From the NCBI GenBank assembly GCA_910577675.1, contig CAJTOR010000025.1:6246-47126 (forward strand): DNA of 40,881 nt, in the 5' to 3' direction. Shown here piece after piece: positions 40,629-40,881 of this stretch. The notes under the pieces are model-generated. The model searched no databases, had not been told where the DNA came from, and saw only the letters and a program-made list of their open reading frames with translations. The DNA comes from an uncultured Lachnospiraceae bacterium (GTDB taxonomy: Bacteria; Bacillota; Clostridia; Lachnospirales; Lachnospiraceae). The first letter of the stretch is position 1. Each line of letters opens with the position of its first letter. The position numbers and the translations under genes were made by a program.

Positions 40629-40657
40629 TTGACAGGATACAGAAAGCATGGTATACT
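40629..40657 (+). promoter_or_regulatory. rRNA operon promoter P1
   Basis: TTGACA (40629-40634) and TATACT (40652-40657), 17 bp apart. It is the upstream one of two tandem promoters. Confidence 0.75.
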
Positions 40658-40745
40658 GTCAAAGCTGTCAAAAACAGGCAGGATGCACAGACTGGAAGCC
40701 TGGACAAGCCAATAAGTTTTGAAAAAAAGATTTTTAAAAAAGTTG

Positions 40746-40774
40746 TTGACAAAGTGAAAGCGGTGTGGTAATAT
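40746..40774 (+). promoter_or_regulatory. rRNA operon promoter P2
   Basis: TTGACA (40746-40751) and TAATAT (40769-40774), 17 bp apart, with an A/T-rich upstream tract like an UP element. Confidence 0.8.
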
Positions 40775-40881
40775 ATAAAAGCTGCTTCGCAAGACAGCAA
40801 AAATCCCCAGGGAAAAAACGGGGAGAGGAACCTTGATAACTAAATAATGGAATAACCTTGAAATTCTAAAAAGTTTCAAAG
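40775..40881 (+). other. 16S rRNA leader (gene itself beyond the edge)
   Basis: Downstream of P2 the sequence has a small CCCC/GGGG hairpin and then GAACCTTGATAACTAAATAATGG and AAAGTTTCAAAG pieces typical of the pre-16S leader in Lachnospiraceae. The 16S gene start is not reached. Confidence 0.7.

Noticed and set aside
1..40881. CRISPR array or prophage
   Set aside because: No regularly spaced repeats, cas genes, integrase, capsid or lysis genes were seen anywhere in the window.

Overview
The window looks like chromosome from a spore-forming, low-GC Gram-positive anaerobe of the Lachnospiraceae (Clostridium cluster XIVa) type. The evidence is an alpha/beta-type small acid-soluble spore protein, an AddAB recombination pair, a type 2 (about 300 residue) PyrF, a probable Re-citrate synthase, and strong AGGAGG ribosome binding sites throughout. 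Sigma-A promoters with 17 bp spacing are also common. I cannot name the species from sequence alone.

Layout. 1-2080 is an AT-rich accessory stretch: the start of an IS110-family transposase at the left edge with its structured non-coding end, a short protein remnant, a YCII-domain protein, and an apparently frameshifted lipoprotein. 2080-6350 holds truA, a Nudix-like gene, pyrC, pyrF and a zinc-ribbon membrane protein. 6455-9164 has a DedA protein facing a three-gene set: a Cys/His-rich secreted protein, an ECF sigma factor, and an RsgI-like anti-sigma factor with His-rich tail. 9223-12716 is an operon for a Re-citrate synthase candidate, an isocitrate dehydrogenase-type enzyme and a GntR/FCD regulator. 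12813-15481 carries an ABC-F protein and upp on the minus strand. 15482-16384 has no clear gene but holds a strongly palindromic element. 16385-24236 is a small membrane protein plus addB and addA. 24441-30970 has the spore protein, a diacylglycerol-kinase-family enzyme, xylB, tex and endonuclease V. 31100-32500 is a second AT-rich accessory patch with an Rpn-family remnant and an immunity-like orphan. 32566-33722 is an FMN riboswitch with ribU. 33943-40055 is a housekeeping run: YcxB-like protein, tsaE, tsaB, rimI, a structured RNA candidate, a zinc-finger protein, rnz, a membrane-anchored protein, tsaD and ispD. The window ends in two tRNA-Ser genes and tandem promoters of an rRNA operon whose 16S gene lies just beyond the edge.

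How the genes work together. tsaE, tsaB and tsaD encode most of the t6A tRNA modification machinery, beside rimI and tRNA 3' processing by rnz. pyrC and pyrF (de novo) and upp (salvage) all feed UMP synthesis. The citrate synthase and dehydrogenase would, with an aconitase elsewhere, make 2-oxoglutarate. AddAB, endonuclease V and Tex are nucleic-acid maintenance genes.

The most interesting items are the sigma/anti-sigma set with its metal-binding look, the IS110 end that folds like a bridge RNA, a four-hairpin RNA candidate at 36226-36400, and two families of short hairpin repeats with conserved loops that match no element I can name.
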